From contig CM068585.1 of NCBI GenBank assembly GCA_035048485.1, positions 15,357,501 through 15,421,500 of the forward strand: 64,000 bases of DNA. Direction: 5' to 3'. Source of the stretch: Pteria penguin. Its lineage: Eukaryota; Mollusca; Bivalvia; Pterioida; Pteriidae. A program made the translations under genes and the position numbers. Below are positions 1 to 12,634 of this stretch, one piece after another. The notes beneath the pieces are model-generated. The model did no database searches. It worked only from the letters and a program-made list of their open reading frames with translations, and was not told where the DNA came from. Every line of letters starts with the position of its first letter. Position 1 is the stretch's first letter.

Positions 1-1831
1 GAAACATTCAGAATGGATGCTTAAATTCTTGGAATTTGGTGCAATATAAGAACAAGTTAATCCTTGTTTTGAAGGGTAACATTGAGGAGATATACATGTA
101 TATTATTCCAGTTACATGTGCTTACTTTGTTCATTATGGATACATATCAAACATCATGAATTTTTATCAGGTAAGCCTGCAATAGTGATAATGTAACAGA
201 ACATCATGTGAACAAGATTGTCAAAGCAGATGCAGTTTCTGTCTGCTTCAATACATGTAATATGCTATACTGTCTTTATTTTTGTTAATTTTAAATTGGA
301 ATATTTAAATGATTTAGAAAAATTTAAAAATTGTATAAGGATAATGAATTTGTAAAAGTCTTGTTTTCTCAATTCATGTAGAAGATCATTTGATGCAATT
401 AAATAAAAAGAATTTTTCTTGGAAAAAAACGCATGTAGTACACACATATAAATTAACATTGTGGAGATATTTTTCACTCCTTGAAATATATTCTTTTATA
501 TGTTATTCGATTTTTTATATACATTAATTATATTTACCTTTATGGGTATTATAAGTAATCAGTAAGGAAGATCATGCAAAGGTCACCGATCCAGAAATAC
601 TCTTCAATTATATTAAAAAATCTCAAAATTTAGATGAGGATAATTGGTAGATTACGGTCTGGTAAAATTCAGATCACATCTATTTATTGAGTGTATTTTA
701 AAGTGTTGAATATTATACAATGATGGAATAAGTAGATATCATTAATTGGCTATCACATTCCATTTTTCCTAACATTCTTCTGCTTATTTGTGACATTAAA
801 ATCTTGAGTTTCCCACTCATAAATGTTCTGCAGATATTGAACAAAATGTTTCCTGGTACATCTTGTAAGAGACAAAAAGATACATCTTCTAACATGATAT
901 GCTTCCTACATATTTTTATGAACGATCATTGCTTAAAAAAATTTTAACATTCATTCATTTCAAATGCTACAGTATTGATATCATAATTATGTTCATAGAA
1001 ATTCATTTCACTAATGTCCTGTAGGATGATGAAAACTTCAAAACACAGATGATATTTTAACGTTGTAAATCCTCATAAGTACTAAAGAGATTCTTTGGTT
1101 CTCTGTTCAGAAAATGTGTTCATGTCTTCATAATAAGTTAATTTACGTAAACATCAAATGATCTGCATTATAGCAGCAACATTTTATACATCTAGGATCT
1201 TTAAAGTATGTCAGTCGTTTACGACTAACATTTCAACTTAACAAGTGTGCTGTAAAACAGAGGGCACATTATACAAAATGTAATATATCTGAATATGACC
1301 GTGCTTGTTTTCGCATTGGTGTTTATACTATCAACGTTTGCCTGCTCATGTTATGTACACCATTAAATTATATTCAAGGAAATAATCATGTACCCAGCAG
1401 CATATGTCTGTTAAATCAGTATACTTTATACAGTAAACTGCAATATATTTATCTAAAATTGTTTTTTGTGTTTTTGAGAGGTTTAACACACATTTCAGAG
1501 AAGGTATGATAAGAGCTGATTGTGACATTTTGAGGAGCCTTAATGTTGTGACAAAGTTTCATTGCATTCAGTATCACAACTGAATAAAACTATGATAGAA
1601 ATTATACTGATGCATAATGATGATTTTGTCAACTACTTACAACTTTGCCCGAGTCTGGTTTCTTACAAATTTGCTTGAGTCTTGGCAGGCATACTTTTGT
1701 AAAACTTGGTCCTGGTATGGTTCAGTGTTTAAGCTGCTTGATATGGGATCAAAAGGTGTAGGTGTTTGAAGCCCACCTGTTTGGTTGGTTTAATGCCCTA
1801 GAAATGAGACAGTGGAAACTAAGGCTCTATG
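1..1831. other. AT-rich intergenic stretch, no gene seen
   Basis: Only short ORFs (60-70 codons) without recognisable domains occur on either strand. No splice-framed exon, RNA gene or clear repeat boundary could be supported. Confidence 0.5.
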
Positions 1832-1845
1832 TCCTTTAAAAGAAA

Positions 1846-2126
1846 GCCGGCGGGGCCTAGTGGTATCGCGCTGGACTCCTGATCGGGAGGCCGGGGTTCG
1901 ATTCCCGCTCTGGTCATGTTGGTGTCCAGTGAGTGTCTTTTGGATGAGACAGTAAAAACCGAGGCCCCGTGTCGTGGTATGCATGGCACGTTAAAGACCC
2001 CTCACTGCTTCGGGTGGGTCCGTTGCAAAGGTCAAAATTTGTATGCCCCGCATCAGGCAGATGCAGTCACCATATACGTGAAATATTCATGGTGTGACGT
2101 TAAACAAAAATCAATCAATCAATCAA
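1846..2126 (+). mobile_element. tRNA-derived SINE, full length, perfect 14-bp TSD
   Basis: The head is tRNA-like, with an A-box-like GCCTAGTGGTA and a B box GGTTCGATTCC. It is followed by a conserved body (GATGAGACAGTAAAAACC, TTCGGGTGGGTCCGTTGC, CAGGCAGATGCAGTCACC) and an (AATC)n tail. The 14-base sequence TCCTTTAAAAGAAA sits directly before it (1832-1845) and after it (2127-2140). This is a target-site duplication left by LINE-assisted retroposition. The same body recurs several times in the window, which makes this the best reference copy. It is not a functional tRNA, because the head runs straight into the SINE body. Confidence 0.9.
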
Positions 2127-2224
2127 TCCTTTAAAAGAAACCTCCGTTTTTGTGCCCCCGCCTGGTATGACAGGGGGCATTAAGTGTTTGCTTTGTCCAT
2201 TCTTCCTTCACAAATTGGTTTGTG

Positions 2225-2835
2225 GATGATAATTTAAGTGCCTTTCAACATATTCAAACCAAAATAAATATATGCTTGCTTATCAAGAGAGGAGGAACTC
2301 TATTGATTTCGGGGTCCAAAGGTCAAGGCCACAGCTGACGAAAATAGACTGTAGTTATTGGTTTCAGATGATAACTCTAGTACCTTTCATCATAATCAAA
2401 TCTATTTTGGATATCTGCATATTTATCAAGAAGGGAAGAACCCTATTGATTTTAAGGGTCAAAAGGTCAAGGTCAAAGCTGACTAAAACAGACTAATTAT
2501 TGGTTGCCGGACGATAACTCTAGTACCTTTCATCATATTCAGAACAAATTTGGATTTATGCTCACTCATCAAGAGAGGAAGAACCCTTACTATTTGGGTG
2601 GTCAAAAGTTTAAAGATCGAAGTCACAGCTGATGAAAATATACTGTAATTATTGGTTGCCAGATGATAACTGGAGTACCTTTCATCATATTTAAACCAAA
2701 TTTGGATATATGCTTACTAACCAAGAAAGGCAGACCCCTTCTGATTTTCATGTCAAAAGTTCAAGGCCACAGCCGATTTCTAATGTACCTTTCATTATTT
2801 TGAAATCAAATTTGGATATAGATCTATACTTACTT
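2225..2835. repeat. Diverged tandem repeat, roughly 150-bp units
   Basis: About four imperfect copies share phrases such as ACCTTTCATCATA, TTTGGATATATGC, ATCAAGAGAGGA and GGTCAAGGCCACAGCTGA. Related phrases resume at about 5375-5640 and again, weakly, at 6600-6950. The block was therefore split by the element at 2850-5374. It has no coding potential. Confidence 0.65.
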
Positions 2836-2849
2836 ATAAAGAAAAAAAA

Positions 2850-5374
2850 CAAGAGGCCCAAGTGGGCCTATATCGCTCACCTGAGTACCTATATTATCAG
2901 TCATGCATGAAGGAAGAATTCATTTATTTTTGCATTAATGTGACTAAGTCAACACAGATGTTGAAAATATGTCAAATTTTATTTCAGGCTAGAATAAAAA
3001 AACAACACTTTTTTGCACATCCATTCAGGTGATTTTGATATTAAGCATTTCCTTTGTCTCTGCAAGAAGTCATTCAGGGCAACAAGTTAGTCATTTTCTT
3101 TAGGTGGGGCCTTTTGTTGACTGATTTCAAGTCTGGGTCATGAACAACAATTGTTTCAAATATTGTCCAGATCTAACTTAAAATTGCCTAATTTCATATG
3201 TTGAGTGTTGAGAAACATCTAAAAACTTATTTAGATGTGTAAAGAAATGAAAAAAAATTTTGACCACAGCTGGATTTGAACCGTATTTCAATTACCAAGT
3301 GGTATATGTACTATTGTGAGAACTGCTTTTTAGACATGGTGGCATTATCTGTTAACCAATTTGGATGAAATTTACCAAATTGATAGAGGACTTTTAGTAC
3401 TTCATGTATTCCATGTTTCATTAAAATCTTTCATGTGGTATAACAGCAGAAGTGAAAAATGTGATTGAATTGTTCCTATACACCCTCATTTGGAAGTCTT
3501 AAAAAAATTCATAGAAAATCCAAAAATTGAGATATTGACAAAATTCTTTCAAAGTAACAATCCTTACCATAATTATGATCACAATAGTCCATAAGAAATC
3601 ATCATTATCAATTAACTAGGAAATATGACACTTTTTTCTGCATCGAATCACCAAGTCCAAAGAAATGTCGAAAAAAATTCTAAAATTTGATTTTGGAAGG
3701 GAACCAAAATGACAATACATCTTCACTCATCCCTCTAGATCATTTCTATGCATTCTGTTTATCTCTGTATACAGCCCGTATGAAAAAGAATATTGTTAAA
3801 CGAGGGAACTCTTTTGTGACCTACTCTTGACTATGGTGGCGCCACCTGTAAAGAGGTCTGGACGAAAACAACAGAATTTGAAGAGGATCATAAGTGACTT
3901 ATTTCTACCAAGATTTATTAAAATCCTTCAAACAGTTTTGTAGAAAAAGTTGAAAATGTGAAAAATGGCCAACCCCCCCCCCCCCTTTTTTTTTGGAAGT
4001 CTTAAACGTAAAATTCCTAATTTCATATGTTGAGTGTTGAGAAACATCTAAAAACTTATTTAGATGTGTAAAAAAAAAAAAAAATTTTTTGGACCACAGC
4101 TGGATTTGAACCGCTACTCTCCATATTTCAATTACCAAGTGGTATATGTACCATTGTGAGACCTACTTTTAGACATGGTGGCATTATCTGTTAACCAATT
4201 TGGATGATCCGCACAAAAAACAAAACCTTTGAAAAGGACTATGAGTACTTGCATCCTACCCAGTTTTATCACAATCCTTCAAGTTGTTCTGTAGATCAAG
4301 TTGAAGATATGAAAAATTGTCCCATCCCCCTTTTCTTGGAAGTCTTAAAAAATTCATAAAAAATTCAAAAATCGAGATATTGAAAAAATTCCTTCACACC
4401 AGCATTCCTTACCATAGAAATGATTAAATGAAACCAAATGAATGCATCAATGTTTACTAAAAGAAAATAATAACTCTTTAATGCATTAAAATAACAAAGT
4501 CCAAAATAAAAATGAAAAAACGTCAAAAATTTGATTTCGGAATGGAACCAAAAATATCAACACTTCTTCCCATATGCCTTTATCTCATTCCTATGCAGTC
4601 GCTTTGTCGCTGTATGCACCCGATCTGAATAAGAAGTTTGTCAAAGGAGGGTACCCTCTGTGACCTACTTTTGTCTGTGGTGGTGCCACCTGTTCATGGA
4701 TCCTGACAAAGATGACCACATTTGTCGGGGACCTTGAGTATTTGATGCATGCCAAGTTTCATTGAATTCCAGCAAGTGGTTCCGAAGAAAAAGTTCAAAC
4801 TGTGAAATGTTTACACCAATTATCCCACCCCCCCCTTTTTCTTGAAAGTCTTAAAAAATTCATAAAAAATCCAAAACATAAAATATTGAAAAATTTTCTT
4901 CGCAGTAGTATTTCTTACCACCAAAATGATCAAATTAAACCAAATTAATGCATCAATGTTAACTAAAAGAAAAAAATACCTCTTTTCTGCATTAGAATTA
5001 CCAAGTACAAAAAAACGTCAAAAATTTGATTTTGGAATGGAACCAAAAATAACAACACTTCTTCACACATCCCTCTAGATCATTCCTATGCATTTGGTTT
5101 GTCTCTGTATGCCCCTGGTCTGAAGAAGAAGTTTGTCAAAGGAGGGTACCCTCTTTGACCTACTTTTGCCTGTGGTGGCGCCACCTGTTGATGAATCTGG
5201 ACGAAAAACAACAACACTTGTAGAGGACCATGAGTACTACATGCTTATCAAGTTTCATCAAATTCTGTTTGGTGGTTCTGGAGAAGAAGTCGAAAATGTG
5301 AAAAGTTAACGACGGACGACGGACGGTGATTGATCACAATAGCTCACTTGAGCCTTTGGCTCAGGTGAGCTAAA
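2850..5374 (+). mobile_element. Non-autonomous Helentron/'pearl'-like element with internal tandem duplications
   Basis: The left end carries a short hairpin (GGCCCAAGTGGGCC) and then GCTCACCTGAG. The right end is a hairpin, GCTCACTTGAGCC / GGCTCAGGTGAGC, followed at once by TAAA. Inside, an 830-bp segment is duplicated (compare about 3175-3400 with 4010-4230), and a block containing GACCTACTTTTG and GGTGGCGCCACCTGT recurs at about 3817, 4661 and 5157. It has no ORF of note. The ends and internal tandem core fit the bivalve 'pearl' family, later linked to Helentrons. That assignment is inference from end structure. The element interrupts the older tandem repeat whose phrase AACCCTATTGATTTTGGGGTC resumes just after it. 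Confidence 0.6.
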
Positions 5375-5909
5375 AAACCCTATTGATTTTGGGGTCAAAA
5401 TGTCAATGTCACAGATGATAAAAAAGACTGAAATTATTGGTTTCTAAGTGATTTTCATATACATGTATTATCATACATCATTATCTGCTTAGCAGAATTT
5501 GATCATATTTTACTGGTCAAGTTCTTTTAAACAGAGATAATTTAAAATTTCATCAAAAGGTAAGGATGCTTATAGATTTGAGGGTCAATATGTCAAAGGC
5601 CAAGGTCACTGCTGTTAATATTTAGAGTAGTTATGGCCCATGAAACATGATTTAGGAAAGCTTTATTGCTGCTCTGAATTAAGCCCATGCAGGGGCATAT
5701 GTTTTTCAAACATGATCTGGTTTTTAGGACCTTTGCATAGATTAAAATTTATCGAGCAATGCATCAGATACCAAAGCTATACAGGTGAAATAATCTTTTG
5801 GAGTTATACCATGATCTTTCAAACATTGTGCTAATAACAACAGTGGGTCTTGCTTGGGTAGTTTGTAAAGTATGATCAATCTTGTCAACTGAATTGCATA
5901 AAAGAGTGA

Positions 5910-6067
5910 AGCAATGAGGGATCTTTTATGTGCCACACCCACCGTGACATGGGACCTCGGTTTTTACTGTCTCATCTGACAGACAGAACACCGGTGTGCC
6001 CAGGGCAGGAATTGAACCCGGGACCTCTTGTTCACAAGTCGAGCACCTCATCCACTAGGTCACAAAA
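5910..6067 (-). mobile_element. tRNA-derived SINE fragment, minus strand
   Basis: On the minus strand it reads a tRNA-like head (CTAGTGGATGAGGTGCTCGA, B box GGTTCAATTCC) and then the shared body (CAGATGAGACAGTAAAAACC, GAGGTCCCATGTCACGG, GTGGCACATAAAAGATCCC). It is truncated before the AATC tail. Confidence 0.8.
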
Positions 6068-7780
6068 GCTTTTCTGTTAGTGTGCCTTAGTTTAATGGTT
6101 TGAAGAATGATTTAAAAAGTGTATTTGTAGACATGTCAATAGTTCCCTTCAAACACAGAGATATTAGGTTTGGGAAGATAATCATAGAATATGTTGTATT
6201 TCCAAGGAATCTTTTCATTTGTATACAAAAAAAACTTACAATAATACAAATGTAGTTATGATGTATGTACATATATGTTAAATGTTGTTATTAGTATGTC
6301 ATTAATAATTACATTTGTATTTTAGAATGGAAAAACTTAAATAGGAGGGACCACTACCCTTGTTAAATTTTGTTGAAAAGGAACTTTTACATGTACCTCT
6401 AAGCACATCAAAACAATGTAAATTACATTTATATCATGTTTGATTAGTATCTCCACAGCAATGAAAGAGGAACTACAATGACAAAATCCTGTATTGTAGT
6501 ATATTACAAGTATTTGTTATAAAAGTAACAAAAGGCTTTAACACCATGACAACTTTTAAAATAACTAGAATTTTCACTTTTCATCGTCATTACCCTGGTA
6601 GTATCTTGCTGCTGAAACCAGAGGGGTGTAAAGCAGTGTTTGTCTGGTTTCCAGATGATAACTCAAGTTTGAATAGACCATTATTGACAAAATTTTACAC
6701 AGTACAAGGGATTGAATGTGGGTAGATGCTGCTAAAATAGATTTTTAGGTTTCCAGAGAACTCGAGTTAGGAATGACCATTTTAGCTGATAGTTCCTATA
6801 TTAGTTTATGAACATTTCTAGTGCAGGATTGTGTTTGGGTCGAAAGGTCAATTCTTTAGGTTACTTGATTAAAACAGAATTTGGGTTTCCAGATGATAAC
6901 TCATGATAGGAATGACACCAATTTTGATGAAACTTCACACAGTGACACTAATGTTAATTTCCTATGTGTTGTTGCAGCCAATTAAGACATTTGCCTCAAA
7001 CATACTAATGACTGTAGGAGAAGAATGTTGCATGCAGCAATGACAAAGCTTGTTCCCATATGTTCCAAGTCTAGACAAATTTTCAAAGGGATGTGGAGAT
7101 ATAATGACACTAAGAGAGACACAGCTTTTCCTATATACCAGTATACATGCATAATTATCAGTGAAAAAATTCACACATTTGGATTCCATGACCACCAAAT
7201 CATTTAATCCTGTGTGCTAAGGATTCAGGAGTCCTATAATTCCTTTCTTACATCCTGGATATTAATAGAGCTTAGGATCCTTGGGTTTATGCTCAACATA
7301 GTTTAGTGTTGAGAGAGTTTAATACTTAATCAAAAGTTGTGTGTTTATTCTATACAATTTTGGGTCTGTCATCAGTCAATTGACTAGGACGTTAGTGAGA
7401 GCATTTCAAGACAAGAAAAGAGGTCTGGCTGGCTGTATAAGAACAAGTCTTACCTGTCTGCTTAGAATAAAGGTTTAAATCTGTCATTTCACAAAATTTC
7501 TTACAAAAATTTTAAAGATATTTCATAACTTTCAACCCTAGATTTGGCAAGCAGGGTGAATCTAAAGTGGAAATGCTTAAATTAATGGCGATGATTTATA
7601 CCCCAAAATACATCAGAACATTTTATATTTTGCATACCAACGTTTAAAGCTAGATTTTATCTCCACAAAAGTTATGAAAAATCCTTGAAAATTTTGTAAG
7701 AACTTTAGTGAAATGGTGTGCTGGTTCATACAAAAATATATTGCCATTTGGAAAATGCTATTGTTTTTATGTCACCAGAC

Positions 7781-7910
7781 ACCTTCTGTGACACTGGACC
7801 TCGGCCTTGGCTGCATCATCTGAAAGACAAGACACCAGTGTGCTCCTGGCAGGAGTCAAACCTGGGACCTTGAAGTCATGAGCTGAGCACCTCATCCACT
7901 GAGTAACATG
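7781..7910 (-). mobile_element. Degraded SINE, minus strand
   Basis: It has the same head and early body as the copy at 5910-6067 (complement of CTCATCCACTGAGTAAC, GGACCTTGAAGTCATGAGCT and CATCATCTGAAAGACA), with more substitutions. This suggests an older insertion. Confidence 0.65.
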
Positions 7911-8006
7911 TACAATGGCTCCATAAAAATCTTGACAATGGCAAATACTCACTAAATAAGTTTACAACATTAGAATTCATGCTGTTTTATAAGATAATAA
8001 AGGTAG

Positions 8007-8012
8007 TTTATT
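8007..8012 (-). terminator. ZWILCH: Candidate poly(A) signal for ZWILCH
   Basis: AATAAA on the minus strand, about 207 bases after the ZWILCH stop codon. It is a plausible cleavage signal, but in AT-rich DNA the hexamer also occurs by chance. Confidence 0.4.
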
Positions 8013-8218
8013 TATCATACAATAAATATATGAGATAGATATGAATGAATATACAATTTACAGAACCTTGCTCTGGCTTTCACTTCACTGATTTGGATGT
8101 TGGTTTATATTACATCTATACTGTTTCAAGAGTACACATTTTAAAATTGTTGACTTTACAGTTTGTAATTCAGTATCTGTTTATAATTCCAGTGTAAATT
8201 TCTACAATATCAGTAGTT

Positions 8219-9192
8219 CTACAGCATGTAGTTCAATGTTTCCTCTTTCTTGACAAGGTAGTAACATATCTCTTCATGGTTGTCTGCTTCTGGGTCCTCT
8301 GATGTCGAGTGACCATTACACTTGATGTTTGTCTCAACTTGTATGTGATGGAAGGGTTGAGATGTCAGCAGCATGTACTTCATAGACTGTACCATACTCT
8401 GTACCCGTTTGGTGACCTCTAATTCCCAGTGACATGGTCGGAGGACATCTAGTTCCCCCTTCACTAGCTTAGAAGGAACAGAGAATGTAAAAACATGAGC
8501 TGAGGACACTGGGTTACATTCATAGTGCCCAAGCATCTCCACAGCACAAGAGGTCAAATGATTGTATGGAATTTTTAAATACAAATTCAACAGCACCATC
8601 ATTTCCACTACGGCTTGTAACCGCTCCAATTGATCATACTTCTCCTTCAGGGTTCCACTAGTGGCTACTAGAGGGGTCAGATTTCCTAATGTCACCAAAT
8701 CTTTAGAAAGCAATGTAAATACATAATCCTGTCGCAATTTTTCTACCCCTATTTCTGCTAACAGCTGTAGAGGATAAAGACCAGCAAGATTGGGTACACG
8801 AAATTTCCCTGAGTACGACTCGCGTACCATTTCTGCCATGGTGGTACTATTATGTCTGTGGACCATGGGATTGAGTTCTCCATTACTTAGCACAGTGAAA
8901 GCATATTTCAAACACTCAACAAGCTCGTGGTGAGAACTACACTGACATAAAATAGACCATAAATGATCAGTAAAGTCCAGGTCCTTCCTCTCCTGTTGAA
9001 TGATGGAATCGAAGCAGGCAATGAATTCCTCATTACCATCAGTTTTAGTGGTGTTCTCCTGGGATTCTCTATTACTTGCTGTGTTCATGTCGGCGTCGCC
9101 TAGCTTTAATCGCTGGATCAGTTCTTTCAACCTTTCTATCACAGGATGATCTGAGTCTCCAACCAGCCAATCTACTTCAGCAGTCTCCAGAC
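8219..9192 (-). CDS. ZWILCH: ZWILCH homologue, exon 3 (C-terminal half)
   Basis: Zwilch is a subunit of the Rod-Zw10-Zwilch complex. The complex sits at the outer kinetochore, recruits Spindly/dynein and supports Mad1-Mad2 checkpoint signalling. This exon encodes 323 residues plus a shared split codon. Conserved stretches readable against vertebrate Zwilch include DLDFTDHLW, ELVECLKYAFTVL, LYPLQLLAEIGVEKLRQDY, ERLQAVVEMMVLL and CNPVSSAHVFTFSVP, in that order. The exon starts after a minus-strand acceptor TTGATTAG and contributes two bases to a Gly codon opened by exon 2. The joined sequence ...LIEGLETAEVDWL parallels the vertebrate ...LADGLRTGVTEWL. The upstream part (VDWLVGDSDHPVIERLKEL) is therefore coding, ahead of the first in-frame Met. 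The stop TAG is at 8219-8221. No frameshift is seen. Confidence 0.93.
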
Positions 9193-10182
9193 CTAATCAA
9201 GTAGTACATGTAAGAAATTTATATGCTTTTTTTTATCCAATATGGTACTTCTGAGATACACAACAGTAATTCGATTTAGGTGAAATGTAGGGCATTCTGT
9301 GTTCAGTATAATACAAAGAGGTACAACCGTGACCAACAACCCAAGTCATATGTTGTTTACTTAGGTTTATATTCAAATGAAGACAAGTACAGGACTCAAC
9401 AACACCAACATTAGAAAACTTGTTTGGTTTTTCCATTTGTACAATACAATTTGTACTTACTAACTTGAACACAAGGTTCATCATCTTTATATATACTTGC
9501 AATTCCATTCTTCTTTGATGACAATGAAATAAATCTTAAATAAACGAACAAAAAAAACTTGATAAAATCCTTGAAATTTTCAAGGGCCATGACTCTGGCA
9601 AAACCAAGTCAATTATACCAAAATGTGAAATGGTACTTACCCTCACTGATATAAAGTTATATGTTAAGTATCAATCCAATACCTCAAAAGACTGCAGAAA
9701 AAAGTCTGGAAAACATGACCTCGGACGGATGGACAACACCAAAACATAATACGTCCCATCTTATGATGGGTGTATAAAAATAATGAAAGAGAAGGATGGA
9801 AAAAAATTCAACCTAAACTTGGCTGTTTTGAGGTCTTACTACATCTTGTATAGTTTAGAAAGATATGACTTGTCCATCATTGTGTTTTTATTAGGTTATA
9901 TGTAAAAGAATGCCCTCTGATAATATAAATATAATCTTATTCCATAAATTTTAATTGATACAAAATTATCATTCTAATTCTACATTATTCCCCTCTTCAT
10001 ACATGTAGAAGCATCTCAAACTGATATAATTTCATGTAAAATACCAAGAATAGAGTATCGTATTTGGAACACCTTGACTCTGGAACTTAATAGTACTGGC
10101 CTAACATTTCGCATCAAACTGGAGCAAATTTTACTGTTAATGTTGACCCTATCACTTGTACTTGTTGACATGTGAATGTTAC
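9193..10182 (-). other. ZWILCH: ZWILCH intron 2, with repeat debris
   Basis: A 990-bp intron with minus-strand donor GAAG|GTAACA and acceptor TTGATTAG|GT. Bases about 9570-9780 end in a phrase (GGACGGATGGACAACACC ... TATGATGGGTGTATAAAAAT) typical of abundant bivalve non-coding repeats. A 91-codon ORF at 9233-9508 has no recognisable domain and is probably chance. Confidence 0.75.
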
Positions 10183-10429
10183 CTTCAATCAGAGATTTTA
10201 AGACAGCCAGTTGTTTATATAAATGATGGGTGGCAACATTTTTCCCTAAAACTACTTGTGCTTTGATTTCTGTCCTTGAACTTGTTGGGGGAGGTTCTAG
10301 AGGAAGTATAAGTGATGATTTGCTCCATTCTATCTCTATCATTAACAAGCCAGGATATCCTTCAACCATCTTGTCGGTGATGTTATACTTGGCCTTGTAT
10401 ACAAGCTGCTTGTCGCTCAAATTCAGGCT
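10183..10429 (-). CDS. ZWILCH: ZWILCH homologue, exon 2
   Basis: This 247-bp exon has an acceptor CATTTGCAG|AGC in phase 0 and a donor GAAG|GTAACA leaving one base over. Both phases agree with the flanking exons. It encodes SLNLSDKQLVYKAKYNI... through IEWSKSSLILPLEPPP, KAQVVLGKNVATHHLYKQL and AVLKSLIE. The HHLYKQL...LKSLIEG segment lines up with vertebrate NHLYRELKFLLVLADG. An acceptor 11 bases upstream in the same open frame (TTTTTCTAG) would break the phase with exon 1, so it was not chosen. Confidence 0.9.
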
Positions 10430-10626
10430 CTGCAAATGAGAATCAGGAACTAGAAAAACGTAATAGTAAACAGATATCTTGTTCATGTATTTTTTCACAA
10501 ATATTTTACTTCCATATGTATTGATTCAGCATCAGTCTTATATGCATTGTCCAAACATTTCAACCTATGCAACTATGGACCTATCAGAAACCATTCAAGA
10601 TTTTTCTCAAGTAAACATTTACCGTC

Positions 10627-10755
10627 ACATGAAACCTCAGTTTTTGCTGTTTTTTGACTTCTGAAATACAGGACATAAAAGAACAGCCAATGGTGGGGTG
10701 CAAACCTTGGACCTTTCGCTTCCAAGGAAATCACACTACCAGATGGCATATGCTT
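10627..10755 (-). mobile_element. Very degraded SINE remnant
   Basis: The order of phrases matches the minus-strand SINEs: CCGTCACATGAAACCTCAG, then TTTTTGCTGT, then a B-box-like GGTGCAAACCTTGG, then CAAGGAAATCACACTACCAG. Divergence is high, so the call is tentative. Confidence 0.45.
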
Positions 10756-10851
10756 GCTTCACCTTTAAGTAAATCCAACATATTAGTTTTATTTGCAATT
10801 ACCTTAAGAAGTAGGTTTATTAATTGTTTGTATGTAGTACCATGAAACACA

Positions 10852-11935
10852 AGGCCCAAATAAGCCTATCTTGCTAACCTGAGTACCTTGAGCACAATGT
10901 CAACACAAAAATCAAAAGTATGATGTCAAAATTCTTTTGATGAAATATATCATTTTTATATCAGAAATGTCATTGTAGAACAAAAGCAAGAAGAACATCA
11001 ACATTCTTAATCACTCTATTTATAATTAAGTTTTTATTTCTGATCGTAATTCTTTTAGGAAAAGAGGTTACCTCCATGAACCTAGTATTATACCAAAATG
11101 TGAACTGAACCCTGGGTGTATCTAAGGAAAAAGAGCAGTACTTGTAGGGATCTCAGGTACTTCATTTATGTCGAGTTTCTAATGCATGTACCATTTATGG
11201 CACTTTCAGCAGAAAATTATTCAAATATTGAATATTTTAAAATGTAGTTTTTGACATCCAAGGGATAATTGTTTGGGCAAAAAATTAAAGTACATTTGTA
11301 ATTGTCACCACATATCCCCCCCTCTCCCCCAGTGGTTATTTTTGTAATGTGGGCATAACTCACAAGATCACATTAGAGGTCATCTACTCCTCATAATCAC
11401 CTACAAACAAAATTTTTCCATTCAAAAGTTTTCATCACTGTGCATAATAAAACTTGACCTAGATATCTTCATGATGCATCTTTATACTAAACATCAATTC
11501 AATATATCCATTCCTGAGATAATGAGCTGAAACTGCATATCTTAAGAAATTTTCAAAGTCCAAAGGGGATAACTTTGATAAAAATAACTGAACCATATCT
11601 AAATCATAACTTATTAACTTGACCTAGATATCCTTCAGATGTATCTGTATACCAAATATCAATTCAATATATCTTGCTGTTCCTGAGATAATGAAGAGAA
11701 TTGCTAATTGTAAGAAATTTTCTAAGTTCAAGGGGTATAACTATCACAAAAATTATTGAACCATAACTAAATTTGAAGATGACATAAATATCCTTTAGAT
11801 GCATAAGTATATCAAATATAAATTTGATATCTTTATTGGTTTCAGAGATAATAAGTGGTAACTGTAAATGGACCAACCGACAGCAGCAAAACAATATGCC
11901 CTTCCTTCTTTGTAGGGGGGGGGGGCACAAAAATA
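10852..11935. repeat. Diverged element with about 175-bp tandem units
   Basis: It begins with AGGCCCAAATAAGCC and GCTAACCTGAGTACC, similar to the left end of the element at 2850. It then has three or so units sharing GACCTAGATATC, ATCAATTCAATATATC, CCTGAGATAATGA and AAGAAATTTTCAAAGT. A G-run ending GGGGGCACAAAAATA closes it. There is no coding content. Confidence 0.55.
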
Positions 11936-12422
11936 TATTGACTTACCAACCCTCATTTTTTTCAGCATGTTACAGGAAACATGCAAATTTTTTGTTGTTC
12001 TAACAACATTTCTTCAGACATCCTTCTAAGTTCTAAATCCCTCTGATATATATGCATTAATTTTTTTTTTATCTATGATGTCTGCAAACAAAGTACATGT
12101 ACTTCTGGGGACTATGCCACCCCGCCATTTATTCACCCCTTGCCAGATTTAATAAATGTATTTACGCACTTATGGGGAATTTGAAAACTTCATCCCTGCC
12201 AAGTTTAATCAAAAAAATCTATTAAACTGTTCTGCAATAGAAGCTGAAAATGAAAAAAAAAGTGTTTGCAGACAATGGATGGTGTGCTTTGTGAATATCT
12301 TAATAACTGAGTAACATGTGAGACTTTGGCCTAAGTGATTATTCTTTTACATAACTCCAAGATTATTTCATGTATATGGTGATGGCATCTGCTTGATGCT
12401 TTGCACAGAAATTTATACCTTT

Positions 12423-12634
12423 ACAACGGACACACCTGAAGCCGTTTGGGGTCTTTTATGTGCCATGCCTATCTTTGCAATGGACCCATCTGAAGCAGCA
12501 AAGGATCCTTTAAGTTGTTACGCCTAGTGCAAGTGTGACATGGGACCTCAGTTTTTTACTCTCTCACCACAGTGGCAGTCGAACCCGGGACCATTTGGTC
12601 ACAAATTGAGCACCTCATTCACTGAGTCACATCG
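12423..12634 (-). mobile_element. SINE with duplicated central segment, minus strand
   Basis: The tRNA-like head (complement of CACCTCATTCACTGAGTCAC and GTCGAACCCGGGACC) and early body are recognisable. The segment resembling GGACCCATCTGAAGC...GGATCCTTTA...GTTACGCC appears twice in succession (about 12426-12470 and 12477-12530). This is an internal duplication not seen in the other copies. Confidence 0.7.

Larger units (their letters stand above)
5375..8000. other. Intergenic DNA with old repeat debris
   Basis: The start continues the tandem repeat of 2225-2835. Related 'GATGATAACTC...AGGAATGACC' phrases recur at 6650-6950. Two degraded minus-strand SINEs are listed separately. ORFs here are at most 78 codons and overlap on both strands (6962-7207), as expected by chance. 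Confidence 0.45.
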
